64,000 nucleotides of DNA from contig NZ_CP131914.1 in assembly GCF_040529045.1 (NCBI RefSeq), forward strand, positions 3,332,501 through 3,396,500, read 5' to 3'. The notes beneath the pieces are model-generated. The model searched no databases and was not told where the DNA came from. It worked only from the letters and a program-made list of their open reading frames with translations. Below, piece after piece: positions 1 to 9,573 of the stretch. Numbering within the stretch: the stretch's first letter is position 1; the number at the start of each line of letters is the position of its first letter. Origin of the DNA: Xanthomonas indica. Its GTDB lineage: Bacteria; Pseudomonadota; Gammaproteobacteria; Xanthomonadales; Xanthomonadaceae. Position numbers and translations under genes: made by a program.

Positions 1-3000
1 CAGGCTCAGCGCCTGGTTCTGGCGGATGTTGTCCCACAGCACCAGCTCGGCGACCTCGTCGGTCATCGACGCCAGCAGCTTGTTGCGCGCGTCCAGGGTC
101 AGCTTCTTGGCCTGCACCACGTCGTTGAGCAGGATCTTGATGTTGACCTCGTGGTCGGAGGTGTCCACGCCGGCCGAGTTGTCGATGAAGTCGGTGTTGA
201 GCAGCACGCCGACTTGCGCGGCCTCGATGCGACCGAGCTGGGTCAGGCCGAGGTTGCCGCCCTCGCCGACGATCTTGCAGCGCAGCTCGCCGCCGTTGAC
301 GCGCAGGCCGTTGTTGGCGCGGTCGCCGACGTCGCCGTGGGTCTCGCTGGCGGCCTTGACGTAGGTGCCGATGCCGCCGTTCCAGAACAGGTCCACCGGC
401 GCCTTGAGGATGGCGTGCATCAGGTCGTTCGGCGAGAGCTGCTTGACCCCCGGCTCCAGGCCCAGCGCCTCGCGTACCGGCGCGCTGATCTCGATGGACT
501 TGAGCGTGCGCGGATAGATGCCGCCGCCGGCGCTGATCAGCTTGGCGTCGTAATCGGCCCAACTGGAGCGCGGCAGCTTGAACAGGCGCTCGCGCTCGGC
601 GAAGGACGCTGCCGCGTCCGGGTTCGGGTCGAGGAAGATGTGGCGGTGGTCGAACGCGGCCAGCAGGCGGATGTGGCGCGACAGCAGCATGCCGTTGCCG
701 AACACGTCGCCGGACATGTCGCCGATGCCCACGCAGGTGAAGTCCTCGTTCTGGCAGTCGCGGCCCAGCGCGCGGAAGTGGCGCTTCACCGACTCCCAGG
801 CGCCGCGCGCGGTGATGCCCATGCCCTTGTGGTCGTAGCCGACCGAGCCGCCGGAGGCGAACGCGTCGCCCAGCCAGAAGCCGTGGTCCAGCGCCAGGCC
901 ATTGGCGATGTCGGAGAAGGTGGCCGTGCCCTTGTCGGCGGCGACCACCAGGTACGGGTCGTCCCGGTCGTGGCGCACCACCTGCGGCGGCGGCACGATC
1001 TTGCCGCCGACGATGTTGTCGGTGATGTCCAGCAGGCCCTGGATGAACAGCTTGTAGCAGGCGATGCCTTCGGCCAGCACCGCATCGCGGTCACCGCCGA
1101 CCGGCGGGCGCTTGCAGAAGAAACCGCCCTTGGCGCCGACCGGCACGATCACCGTGTTCTTGACCATCTGCGCCTTGACCAGGCCCAGCACCTCGGTGCG
1201 GAAGTCCTCGCGCCGGTCGGACCAGCGCAGGCCGCCGCGCGCCACCGCGCCGAAGCGCAGGTGCACGCCTTCCACGCGCGGGCCGTACACGAAGATCTCG
1301 CGGTACGGACGCGGCTTGGGCAGGTCCGGCACCTTGGCCGAATCCAGCTTGAAGCTGATGCAGTGGCCCAGCCCGCCATCGGCGTTGCGCTGGTAGTGGC
1401 TGGTGCGCAGGGTCGCCTCGATCACGCCCTTGAAGCTGCGCAGGATGCGGTCCTCGTCCAGGCTCGCCACCTGGTCGAACAGCTTCAGCAGCGCGGCCGA
1501 GACCGCCTCCAGTTGCGCCTCTCGGTTGCCGCTGCGCGCGTCGATCACCGGCTGCAGCGCCTTCAGCGCGGCCTCGTCGCCGTGGGCGAGCAGGCGCAGC
1601 TGCGCCGCCAGCGCGGCCTGGCCCTCGGCGATCTGCGCCTTGCTCTCGCTGCCGGTGGCCGGATCGAAGCGCGCCTCGAACAGTTCCACCAGCAGCCGTG
1701 CCAGCAGCGGATAGCGGTTGCAGGTCTCTTCCACGTAGGCCTGCGAGAACGGCACGCCGGTCTGCAGCAGGTACTTGCAGTAGCCGCGCAGCACCGCGAC
1801 CTGGCGCCAGCTCAGGCTGGCGCCGACGATCAGGCGGTTGAAGCCGTCGTTCTCGGCGTCGCCGCGCCAGATCCGCACGAACGCCTCGCACAGCGGCGCG
1901 TCGGCGGCTTCCACGTCGATGCTGCCGGCCAGCGGCTCGACCTCGAAGTCCTGGATCGACAGCGGCGTGCCGTCCACTACCAGCCGGTACGGACGCTCGG
2001 AGATGACCCGCAGGCCCAGGTTCTCCATCATCGGCAGCACGTCCGACAACGGCAGGTCGTCGTGCTGGCGGTACAGCTTCAGGCGCAGGCTGTCGGCGCC
2101 GTCGCGGCGCAGCGCCTGCAGGCTCAGGTGCAGGTCTTCCGGGCCGCGCAGCGCGGCCAGGCGCTCGACGTCGCGCGCGGCGATCTGCGCGGTCGACTCC
2201 TCGATGTAGCCGGCCGGCAGCGCGCGGCCGTAGCCGGCGGCCAGGCGCAGGCCATCGCGCTCGCCGCGGCTGGCCACCAGCGCCTCGCGCAGGTCGTCGT
2301 GCCAGTTGCGCAGCAGGTGCGCCAGGCGCGATTCCAGTTCGGTGGTGTCGAACTCCAGCGCCTCGCCCGGCTTCGGCCGCACGATCATGTGCAACTGCGC
2401 CAGCGGCGACTCGCCCAGCACCACGTTGGAATCGATGTATTCGCCGTGCAGCGCGTCCTTCAGCAATGCCTCGATGCGCAGGCGCACGTCGGTGTTGAAG
2501 CGCTCGCGCGGGATGTACACCAGTGCGGAAATGAAACGGCCGTACTTGTCGCGGCGCAGGAACAGGCGGCTGCGCACCCGCTCCTGCAGACCGAGGATGC
2601 CCATCGCGGTGCGGTACAGCTCTTCCTCGTTGGACTGGAACAGTTCCTCGCGCGGCAACGTCTCCAGGATGTGGCGCAGCGCCTTGCCGCTGTGGCTGCT
2701 CGGGGTCAGCTCGGACTTGCGCATGACCGAGTCGAAGCGCTCGCGCACCAGCGGAATCTCCCACGGGCGGCGGTTGTAGGCGCTGGAGGTGAACAGGCCG
2801 AGGAAGCGCTGCTCGGCGATGATGCGGCCCTTGGCGTCGAACTCCAGCACGCCGATGTAGTCCATGTAGCCGCTGCGGTGCACCCGCGAGCGCGCATTGG
2901 TCTTGGTCAGGATCAGCGCTTCCTTGGTGCCGGACTCGCTGAGGCCGTGCGCGGCCAGCGTGCGCACCGGCCGCGCCGGCGACTTGTCCTGCCCGCGCAG

Positions 3001-3957
3001 CAGGCCCAGGCCGCTGTCTTCCAGCGGCGCCAGCACGTCTTCGCCGCCCTGCTTCTCCACGCGGTACTCGCGGTAGCCGAAGAAGGTGAAGTGGTCGGCC
3101 GCGGCCCAGCGCAGGAATTCCTGCGCCTCGCGCCGGCCCTTGTCGTCCACCGGCAGGCGCCGGGTGGTCAGGTCGTCGGCCAGCGCCAGCATCTTCTCGC
3201 GCATGCTGCCCCAGTCGCGCACGATGTTGCGCACCTCGCCGAGGATGCGCCGGATCGCCGCTTCCACCTGCGCCATGTCTTCCGGCGGCTGCCGGTCGAT
3301 CTCCAGCGCCATCAGCGATTCCGCCTTGCCCTCGCCCACGTTCTCCAGCGTGCCGCTCTTGTCGCGCTGCATGCGCAGCACCGGATGGCCCAGCACGTGC
3401 ACGCCGATGCCCAGTTCCGCCAGCGCCATGCTCACCGAATCGACCAGGAACGGCATGTCGTCGTTGACGATCTGCAGCACCGTGTGCGACGACTCCCAAC
3501 CGTCGTCCTTCAGATTCGGATTGAACACCCGCACGTTGACCGTGCCCGGCTTGCGCTTGCGCGCGAATTCCAGCATCGACGCGGCCAGCGCCGCCCACTC
3601 CTGCGCGCTGTGGTGGGGGAACTCGTCCTCCTCCATGCGCTTGTAGAACTCCTCGGCGAACGTCTGCGCTTCCTCCTGGCGGGCGGCCGGATAGCGCTTG
3701 CGCAGCGCCGCGAACACCGGGGTCAGGCTGAAACCGCTGGCGGCGGGCGCCGCGTCGATCACCTTGGCCGTGGCCGGCACGGTCGCGGCCAGCTTGGGCG
3801 GCGTCGCGGCCTTGCGCGGGGCGGCGGGCTTGGCCGCAGGCTTGGCGGCCGCCTTAGTCTTGGCAGGTGCCTTGGCCGGCTTGGTGGCGGACGGGGTCGC
3901 GGTGGTGCGGGTGGCGGCCGGAGATTTGGAACGGGAAGCGGCGTGTTTGGGTTTCAT
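1..3957 (-). CDS. gdhB: NAD-specific glutamate dehydrogenase, large (GdhB/GDH2) type, C-terminus cut by window edge
   Basis: Oxidative deamination of glutamate to 2-oxoglutarate with NAD. The reading frame is open from ATG 3957 to the window edge, giving 1319 codons; the family is usually about 1600 residues, so roughly the last 300 lie outside. Residues 1-65 are a Lys/Ala/Pro-rich low-complexity leader before homology begins. The catalytic core is recognisable around residues 895-935, with GGLRWSDRREDFRTEVLGL followed by a conserved lysine and KGGF. The dinucleotide domain follows, with KIVGEGGNLGLTQLGRIEA near the visible end. A 1350-codon open frame on the opposite strand is a GC-rich shadow. 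It is transcribed away from the tetR-efflux operon. Family assignment is firm; symbol usage varies between gdhB and gdh2. Confidence 0.93.
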   Translation of the reverse strand, partial: MKPKHAASRSKSPAATRTTATPSATKPAKAPAKTKAAAKPAAKPAAPRKAATPPKLAATVPATAKVIDAAPAASGFSLTPVFAALRKRYPAARQEEAQTFAEEFYKRMEEDEFPHHSAQEWAALAASMLEFARKRKPGTVNVRVFNPNLKDDGWESSHTVLQIVNDDMPFLVDSVSMALAELGIGVHVLGHPVLRMQRDKSGTLENVGEGKAESLMALEIDRQPPEDMAQVEAAIRRILGEVRNIVRDWGSMREKMLALADDLTTRRLPVDDKGRREAQEFLRWAAADHFTFFGYREYRVEKQGGEDVLAPLEDSGLGLLRGQDKSPARPVRTLAAHGLSESGTKEALILTKTNARSRVHRSGYMDYIGVLEFDAKGRIIAEQRFLGLFTSSAYNRRPWEIPLVRERFDSVMRKSELTPSSHSGKALRHILETLPREELFQSNEEELYRTAMGILGLQERVRSRLFLRRDKYGRFISALVYIPRERFNTDVRLRIEALLKDALHGEYIDSNVVLGESPLAQLHMIVRPKPGEALEFDTTELESRLAHLLRNWHDDLREALVASRGERDGLRLAAGYGRALPAGYIEESTAQIAARDVERLAALRGPEDLHLSLQALRRDGADSLRLKLYRQHDDLPLSDVLPMMENLGLRVISERPYRLVVDGTPLSIQDFEVEPLAGSIDVEAADAPLCEAFVRIWRGDAENDGFNRLIVGASLSWRQVAVLRGYCKYLLQTGVPFSQAYVEETCNRYPLLARLLVELFEARFDPATGSESKAQIAEGQAALAAQLRLLAHGDEAALKALQPVIDARSGNREAQLEAVSAALLKLFDQVASLDEDRILRSFKGVIEATLRTSHYQRNADGGLGHCISFKLDSAKVPDLPKPRPYREIFVYGPRVEGVHLRFGAVARGGLRWSDRREDFRTEVLGLVKAQMVKNTVIVPVGAKGGFFCKRPPVGGDRDAVLAEGIACYKLFIQGLLDITDNIVGGKIVPPPQVVRHDRDDPYLVVAADKGTATFSDIANGLALDHGFWLGDAFASGGSVGYDHKGMGITARGAWESVKRHFRALGRDCQNEDFTCVGIGDMSGDVFGNGMLLSRHIRLLAAFDHRHIFLDPNPDAAASFAERERLFKLPRSSWADYDAKLISAGGGIYPRTLKSIEISAPVREALGLEPGVKQLSPNDLMHAILKAPVDLFWNGGIGTYVKAASETHGDVGDRANNGLRVNGGELRCKIVGEGGNLGLTQLGRIEAAQVGVLLNTDFIDNSAGVDTSDHEVNIKILLNDVVQAKKLTLDARNKLLASMTDEVAELVLWDNIRQNQALSL

Positions 3958-4177
3958 GACGGAGAGCAGCAACGATGCTCGATGGGAAAGCGAGAATTGT
4001 ACCGGTGCTCCGTTCAACTACCTTGCTGCATCGCAAACCGAGGGCGTGGCGGAGACGAGGCGCCAAATCGGGCAAAGCGGCTCGCAACACCATCGTCACG
4101 CCGCGATCACCATGCTTTGCGGGCCGTGTTGTTGTCAGCAAGAACGCCGCGGTGTCAAGGCTGTTCTAATTCTAAAC

Positions 4178-4193
4178 TGGACGGTATAGTCCA
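4178..4193 (+). promoter_or_regulatory. Inverted repeat and -10 element upstream of tetR
   Basis: TGGAC (4178-4182) and GTCCA (4189-4193) form an inverted repeat around TATAGT (4185-4190), which looks like a -10 box only 10 bases before the ATG at 4200. This is the expected place for an autoregulatory TetR operator. The arms are only 5 bp and no good -35 is seen, so this is inference. Confidence 0.35.
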
Positions 4194-4199
4194 CAATCG

Positions 4200-4853
4200 A
4201 TGAGCACCCCCCTCGCCTCTGCCGCACAGCGCCAGGCGCGCGACCAACGCGTGTACGCGGTCGTGCGCGAGCTGCTGGCCGAGGAAGGCATGGGCCTGAG
4301 CATGGACACGGTGGCGGCACGCGCTGGCTGCTCCAAGCAGACCCTGTACAGCCGCTACCGCAGCAAGCAGGCCTTGCTGCGGCGGGCCCTGCAGGACCAC
4401 CTGGACCTGGCCACCGCGCACCTGGAGCCGGCGCAGGGCGACCTGCGCGGCAGCCTGCTGCGCTTCGCCTGCGAATACCTGGAACAGTTGTTCGAGCCGA
4501 GCGTTCTGCAGAGTTCCCAGCTGATCGCCGCCGAGTCCCGGCACTTCCCCGAAGAAGCCCGCGCCTTGTTCCACGACAGCGCCGGTGCACTGATGCAGCG
4601 CCTGAGCGAGCATCTGCGCGATGCCATGGCCCGCGGCCAGCTCCGGCATGACGATCCGCACTTCATGGCCGAACTGCTGTTGAGCATGATCGTCGGCATG
4701 GATTTCGAGCGTCGGCGCTTCCACAGCGCGCATCGCGACGCGCCCGCCGCGCAGCGTGCTTGGGCCGAGTTCGCCGTGGACGGTTTCCTGCGCGCCTTCA
4801 CCCCCGCCCCTTCCCTTCCTTCTACAAAACCAGACCGGAGTACCACCCGATGA
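4200..4853 (+). CDS. TetR/AcrR-family regulator of the adjacent RND efflux operon
   Basis: 217 residues. The N-terminal helix-turn-helix (about residues 15-60) has the TetR signature TVAARAGCSKQTLYSRYRSK. The C-terminal half is a TetR ligand-binding and dimerisation domain of the kind seen in efflux repressors. The stop codon overlaps the start of the adaptor gene (ATGA at 4850-4853), so the regulator is first gene of the efflux operon and is probably translationally coupled to it. The likely role is local repressor relieved by a pump substrate; the ligand cannot be read from sequence. Confidence 0.9.
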   Translation: MSTPLASAAQRQARDQRVYAVVRELLAEEGMGLSMDTVAARAGCSKQTLYSRYRSKQALLRRALQDHLDLATAHLEPAQGDLRGSLLRFACEYLEQLFEPSVLQSSQLIAAESRHFPEEARALFHDSAGALMQRLSEHLRDAMARGQLRHDDPHFMAELLLSMIVGMDFERRRFHSAHRDAPAAQRAWAEFAVDGFLRAFTPAPSLPSTKPDRSTTR

Positions 4854-6133
4854 CCTCCCCGTTGCGTTCTCTCGCCCTGGCCTGCGCCGTCGTGGTGGTG
4901 TTGGCGTCCTGCAAGAAACAGGATCAGCAGCAGGCCATGCCGCCGCCGGAGGTGGGCGTGCTGCAGGCGCAGCCGCAGACCGTGCCGCTGCAGCGCGACC
5001 TGGTCGGCCGCCTGTCCGCGTTCCGTAGCGCCGATGTGCGCGCCCGCGTGGCCGGCGTGCTGGAAAAGCGCCTGTACACCGAAGGCACCGACGTCAAGGA
5101 AGGCCAGCCGCTGTTCCAGATCGACCCGGCGCCGCTGCGGGCGACGCTGGCCTCGGCGCAGGGCCAGCTGGCCGCCGCCGAAGCCACCTACGCCAACGCC
5201 AAGGCCGCCGCGGCCCGCGCGCGCAGCCTGGCACCGCAGGCCTATGTGTCCAAGTCCGACCTGGACAACGCCGAGGCCACCGAGCGCAGTTCCGCCGCGT
5301 CGGTGCAGCAGGCCCGTGCCGCGGTCGAAACCGCGCGCATCAACCTCGGCTACGCCACCGTCACCGCGCCGATCGCCGGCCGCGCCGGCAAGCAGCAGGT
5401 CACCGAGGGCGCGCTGGTCGGCCAGGGCGACAGCACCCTGCTGACCACGATCGACCAGCTCGACCCGCTGTACGTCAACTTCTCGATGAGCGCCGACGAA
5501 CTGGCGCAGCTGCGCCAGGCGCAGACCGAGGGCAACGTCGCCCTCAACGCCGAGGACAAGTCCACCGTGCAGATCAAGCTCGGCGACGGCAGCACCTATG
5601 CGCATGCCGGCACCCTGGACTTCTCCGGCGCCGCGGTGGATCCGAGCACCGGCTCGGTGACGCTGCGCGCATTGCTGCCGAACCCGGACCGGGTGCTGCT
5701 GCCCGGCGCCTTTGTCAGCTTCGCGGCCAACCTGGGCCAGCGCAAGGACGTCTACCTGATCCCGCAGGCGGCGGTGCTGCGCGATGCCAAGGGCGCCTAC
5801 GCCATGGTCGTCGGCAAGGACAGCAAGGTGGTGCGCAAGGACCTGACCACGGTCGGCCAGCAGGGCGACAAGTGGATCGTCAGCGGCGGCCTGCAGAGCG
5901 GCGACCAGGTGGTCGTCAGTGGCCTGCCCAAGGTCAAGGAAGGCGCACCGGCCGTGGCCAAGCCGTGGGACCCGAACGCCGCTGCGCAGGGCCAGGGCCC
6001 GGGCGCTGGCGCGGCCCCCGGCCAGGGCGCCCAGGGTGCTGCCGCGCAGGCCAAGGGCGCCGCCCCGGCGCAGGGCGCAGCGCACGGCGATTCGCCGGAC
6101 GCCGCCTCGCATTCCGACCAGCCGAAGCAGTAA
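4850..6133 (+). CDS. RND efflux periplasmic adaptor (membrane fusion) lipoprotein
   Basis: 427 residues from ATG 4850; a longer open frame starting at 4760 lies inside tetR and lacks the signal sequence at its N-terminus. The N-terminus is a lipoprotein signal with lipobox LASC (Cys about residue 23). The body has the AcrA/MexA pattern: beta-barrel/lipoyl half-motifs (VAGVLEKRLYTEGTDVKEG, then VTAPIAGRAGKQQVTEGALV), a central alpha-hairpin rich in Ala/Gln, and a membrane-proximal domain. The last 50 residues are a Gly/Ala/Gln/Pro-rich tail of no known function. It links the inner-membrane pump encoded next to an outer-membrane channel that is not encoded here. Confidence 0.93.
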   Translation: MTSPLRSLALACAVVVVLASCKKQDQQQAMPPPEVGVLQAQPQTVPLQRDLVGRLSAFRSADVRARVAGVLEKRLYTEGTDVKEGQPLFQIDPAPLRATLASAQGQLAAAEATYANAKAAAARARSLAPQAYVSKSDLDNAEATERSSAASVQQARAAVETARINLGYATVTAPIAGRAGKQQVTEGALVGQGDSTLLTTIDQLDPLYVNFSMSADELAQLRQAQTEGNVALNAEDKSTVQIKLGDGSTYAHAGTLDFSGAAVDPSTGSVTLRALLPNPDRVLLPGAFVSFAANLGQRKDVYLIPQAAVLRDAKGAYAMVVGKDSKVVRKDLTTVGQQGDKWIVSGGLQSGDQVVVSGLPKVKEGAPAVAKPWDPNAAAQGQGPGAGAAPGQGAQGAAAQAKGAAPAQGAAHGDSPDAASHSDQPKQ

Positions 6134-6145
6134 CGGACTCCCCCC

Positions 6146-9100
6146 ATGCCTAAGTTCTTCATCGAACACCCGGTCTTCGCCTGGGTGGTGGCGATCCTGA
6201 TCTCGCTCAGCGGCGTGATCGCCATCCTCAATCTCGGCGTCGAGTCGTATCCCTCGATCGCCCCGCCCCAGGTCACCGTCACCGCCACCTATCCCGGCGC
6301 CAGCGCCAGCACCACCGAACGCTCGGTCACCCAGGTGATCGAGCAGCAGTTGACCGGCATCGACCATCTGCTGTACTTCAGCTCGTCGTCGTCCTCCAGC
6401 GGCACCGCCACCATCACCCTGACCTTCGAGACCGGCACCGATCCGGACATCGCCCAGGTGCAGGTGCAGAACAAGGTGTCGCTGGCCACCCCGCGCCTGC
6501 CCTCGGAAGTGACCGCGCAGGGCGTGGTGGTGGCCAAGGCCAACGCCGGCTTCCTCAGCGTGATCGCGCTGCGTTCGGACAACCCGTCGATCGACCGCGA
6601 CGCGCTCAACGACATCGTCGGTTCGCGCGTGCTGGAGCAGATCTCGCGCGTGCCCGGCGTCGGCAGCACCCAGCAGTTCGGTGCCGAGTACGCCATGGAC
6701 ATCTGGCTGAACCCGGAGAAGCTGCAGGGTTACCACATGTCCGCCAACGACGTGTACACCGCGATCCGCGCCCAGAACGTGCAGTTCGCGGCCGGCTCAC
6801 TGGGTTCCGACCCGGCACCGCAGGGCCAGTCGTTCACCGCCACGGTCAGCGCCGAAGGCCGCTTCACCTCGCCCGAGCAGTTCGAGAACATCATCCTGCG
6901 CGCCGACGGCAACGGCACCGTGGTGCGGCTGAAGGACGTGGCCCGGGTCGCGTTCGGCCCGACCAACTTCGGCTTCGATACCCAGTACAACGGCAAGCCG
7001 ACCGGCGCCTTCGCGATCCAGCTGCTGCCCGGCGCCAATGCGCTGAGCGTGTCCGAGGCGGTCAAGTCCAAGATGGACGAGCTGCAGCCCAGCTTCCCGC
7101 AGGGCGTCACTTGGTTCACGCCGTACGAGAGCACCACCTTCGTCAAGATCTCGATCGAGGAAGTGGTCAAGACCCTGGCCGAAGCGATCGTGCTGGTGTT
7201 CCTGGTGATGCTGGTGTTCCTGCAGAACTTCCGCGCCACCATCATCCCCACCCTGGTCATCCCGGTGGCGTTGCTGGGCACCTTCCTGGGCATGTGGGTG
7301 ATTGGCTTCACCATCAACCAGTTGACCCTGTTCGCAATGGTGCTGGCGATCGGCATCGTGGTCGACGACGCGATCGTGGTGATCGAGAACGTCGAACGCA
7401 TCATGTCCGAGGAGCACCTGGCACCGAAGGCGGCCACGCACAAGGCGATGACCCAGATCACCGGCGCGGTGGTGGCGATCACCGTGGTGCTGGCGGCGGT
7501 GTTCATCCCCTCGGCAATGCAGCCCGGCGCGGCCGGCGCGATCTACAAGCAGTTCGCGATCACCATCGCCATGTCGATGGCGTTCTCGGCGTTCCTGGCG
7601 CTGAGCTTCACCCCGGCGCTGTGCGCGGCCTTCCTCAAGCCCACCCACAACGACAACCCGAACTGGGTCTACCGCACCTTCAACAAGTACTACGACAAGC
7701 TGGCGCACCGCTATGTCGGCGCGGTCGGCAGCACCATCCGCCGCGCGCCGCGCTGGATGGCGGTGTTCGCCCTGCTGTTGGTGCTGTGCGGCTTCCTGTT
7801 CACGCGCATGCCGGGCAGCTTCCTGCCGGAAGAGGACCAGGGCTTCGCGCTGGCGATCGTGCAGTTGCCGCCGGGTGCGACCAAGACCCGCACCAACGAG
7901 GTGTTCGCGCAGATGCGCGGCGTGCTGCAGCAGCAGAAGGCGGTCGAAGGCATGCTGCAGGTGGCCGGCTTCAGCTTCCTGGGCCGCGGCGAGAACGTGG
8001 GCATGGGCTTCATCCGGCTCAAGCCCTGGGAGGACCGCGACATCGCCGCAGGCGACCTGATCCAGCAGTTGAACGGGATGTTCTACGGGATCAAGGACGC
8101 GCAGATCTTCGTGGTCAACCTGCCGACCGTGCAGGGCCTGGGCCAGTTCGGCGGCTTCGACATGTGGCTGCAGGACCGGACCGGTGCCGGCGAAGAAGCC
8201 CTGCTGCAGGCGCGCAACATCGTGCTCGGCAAGGCCGCGCAGCGCCAGGACACCCTGGCCGGCGTGCGCCCGAACGGCCTGGAGAACTCGCCGCAGCTGC
8301 AGTTGAAGGTGGACCGCGTGCAGGCGCAGTCGATGGGCCTGTCGGTCAACGACATCTACCAGTCGATCCAGCTGATGCTGGCGCCGGTGTACGTCAACGA
8401 CTTCTTCTACGAAGGCCGCATCAAGCGCGTCAACATGCAGGCCGACGCGCCGTTCCGCACCGGTCCGGAGTCGCTGCGCAACTTCTACGTGCCCAGCAGC
8501 ACCGCCACCGACAGCAGCGGCCTGCCGCAGATGATCCCGTTGAGCACGGTGGTGAGCTCGGACTGGATCTACAGCTCGCCCTCGCTGAGCCGCTACAACG
8601 GCTACTCGGCGGTCAACATCGTCGGTAACCCGGCCCCGGGCGGCAGCTCGGGCCAGGCGATGGGTGCGATGGAGGACATCGTCAACAACGACCTGCCGCC
8701 GGGCTTCGGCTTCGACTGGAGCGGCATGTCGTACCAGGAAATCATCGCCGGCAACACCGCCACGCTGCTGCTGGTGCTGTCGATCGTGGTGGTGTTCCTG
8801 TGCCTGGCGGCGCTGTACGAGAGCTGGTCGATCCCGGTGTCGGTGCTGCTGGTGGTACCGATCGGCGTGCTCGGTGCGGTGGCGTTCTCGCTGCTGCGCG
8901 GCCTGCCCAACGACATCTACTTCAAGATCGGCCTGATCACGGTGATCGGCCTGGCCGCCAAGAACGCGATCCTGATCGTCGAGTTCGCGGTGGAGCAGCG
9001 GGCGATGGGCAAGACCCTGCGCGAGGCCGCGGCCGAGGCGGCGCACCTGCGCTTCCGCCCGATTCTGATGACCTCGTTCGCGTTCATCCTCGGCGTGCTG

Positions 9101-9319
9101 CCGATGGCGATCTCCACCGGTGCCGGCGCCAACGCCCGCCACGCCATCGGTACCGGCGTGATCGGCGGCATGCTGTTCGCCACCGTGCTGGGCGTGCTGT
9201 TCATCCCGCTGTTCTTCGTGATGGTGCGGCGCATGCTCGGCGACAAGCTGGACGAGCCGTCGAAGGAGTTCACGCAGATGCAGGAAGCCGGTTTGGCGCG
9301 GCATCAGCCGGATCGCTGA
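6146..9319 (+). CDS. RND (HAE1/AcrB-type) multidrug efflux transporter
   Basis: 1057 residues, full family length. The protein starts MPKFFIEHPVFAWVVAI as in AcrB/MexB, has the TM4 proton-relay aspartates in IVVDDAIVVIENVER (about residues 405-420), and the TM10 lysine in AAKNAILIVEFA (about residue 940). The two large periplasmic loops are present. It lies 12 bases after the adaptor stop, in the same operon, and a strong terminator follows at 9408. No TolC/OprM-type gene is in the operon, so the pump must use an outer-membrane factor encoded elsewhere. Substrates cannot be predicted; the closest functional comparison is the MexB/SmeE class. Confidence 0.95.
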   Translation: MPKFFIEHPVFAWVVAILISLSGVIAILNLGVESYPSIAPPQVTVTATYPGASASTTERSVTQVIEQQLTGIDHLLYFSSSSSSSGTATITLTFETGTDPDIAQVQVQNKVSLATPRLPSEVTAQGVVVAKANAGFLSVIALRSDNPSIDRDALNDIVGSRVLEQISRVPGVGSTQQFGAEYAMDIWLNPEKLQGYHMSANDVYTAIRAQNVQFAAGSLGSDPAPQGQSFTATVSAEGRFTSPEQFENIILRADGNGTVVRLKDVARVAFGPTNFGFDTQYNGKPTGAFAIQLLPGANALSVSEAVKSKMDELQPSFPQGVTWFTPYESTTFVKISIEEVVKTLAEAIVLVFLVMLVFLQNFRATIIPTLVIPVALLGTFLGMWVIGFTINQLTLFAMVLAIGIVVDDAIVVIENVERIMSEEHLAPKAATHKAMTQITGAVVAITVVLAAVFIPSAMQPGAAGAIYKQFAITIAMSMAFSAFLALSFTPALCAAFLKPTHNDNPNWVYRTFNKYYDKLAHRYVGAVGSTIRRAPRWMAVFALLLVLCGFLFTRMPGSFLPEEDQGFALAIVQLPPGATKTRTNEVFAQMRGVLQQQKAVEGMLQVAGFSFLGRGENVGMGFIRLKPWEDRDIAAGDLIQQLNGMFYGIKDAQIFVVNLPTVQGLGQFGGFDMWLQDRTGAGEEALLQARNIVLGKAAQRQDTLAGVRPNGLENSPQLQLKVDRVQAQSMGLSVNDIYQSIQLMLAPVYVNDFFYEGRIKRVNMQADAPFRTGPESLRNFYVPSSTATDSSGLPQMIPLSTVVSSDWIYSSPSLSRYNGYSAVNIVGNPAPGGSSGQAMGAMEDIVNNDLPPGFGFDWSGMSYQEIIAGNTATLLLVLSIVVVFLCLAALYESWSIPVSVLLVVPIGVLGAVAFSLLRGLPNDIYFKIGLITVIGLAAKNAILIVEFAVEQRAMGKTLREAAAEAAHLRFRPILMTSFAFILGVLPMAISTGAGANARHAIGTGVIGGMLFATVLGVLFIPLFFVMVRRMLGDKLDEPSKEFTQMQEAGLARHQPDR

Positions 9320-9320
9320 G

Positions 9321-9360
9321 GGGCGGGGATTGGGGATTCGGGAGTAGGGATTCGTGAATC
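9321..9360 (+). repeat. GGGATTC heptad array (G-rich orientation)
   Basis: G-runs separated by ATT, ATTC and AGTA, immediately after the RND stop codon. Four G-tracts of three or more with short loops also fit a G-quadruplex pattern. A short C-rich counterpart sits at 9635-9655, at the end of the acyl-CoA dehydrogenase gene. Confidence 0.8.
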
Positions 9361-9407
9361 GACCCGCTCCCGGTCCTGATCCTTCCGCCCTGCAGAGGCA
9401 AAACAAG

Positions 9408-9430
9408 AAGCGGCCGCAAGGCCGCTTTTT
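9408..9430 (+). terminator. Intrinsic terminator of the RND operon
   Basis: Perfect 8-bp stem AAGCGGCC / GGCCGCTT with a GCAA tetraloop, followed by a T-run. It lies 90 bases after the RND stop and points rightward. Confidence 0.85.
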
Positions 9431-9510
9431 GTTGTCCGGGAACCTAGTCGGGAAGTGCGGTCCAAAACCCGGCCCAAGGCTGAGAGCTCCTTCAAGGCCG
9501 AGCGCTCCTT

Positions 9511-9533
9511 GTGGGAGGGACTTCAGTCCCGAC
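9511..9533 (+). repeat. REP-like palindrome (GTGGGAGGGACTTCAGTCCC type)
   Basis: Single copy of the GTGGGAGGGACTTCAGTCCCGAC variant. The palindromic core is GGGAC-TTCA-GTCCC. The same unit recurs at 29018. It lies between two convergent terminators. Confidence 0.75.
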
Positions 9534-9573
9534 GCATTGCAGCCAGAGCCCGCTCATTCCTTTTGCCCCCAAA

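Noticed and set aside
151-4203. A 1350-codon open frame on the + strand
   Set aside because: It is the reverse-strand shadow of the glutamate dehydrogenase. Its translation is Arg/Ala/Val-rich without motifs, as expected for GC-rich antisense frames.
6797-9406. Long leftward open frame across the RND pump
   Set aside because: Antisense shadow with His/Arg/Gln-rich composition and no family match. The rightward frame has complete AcrB motifs.
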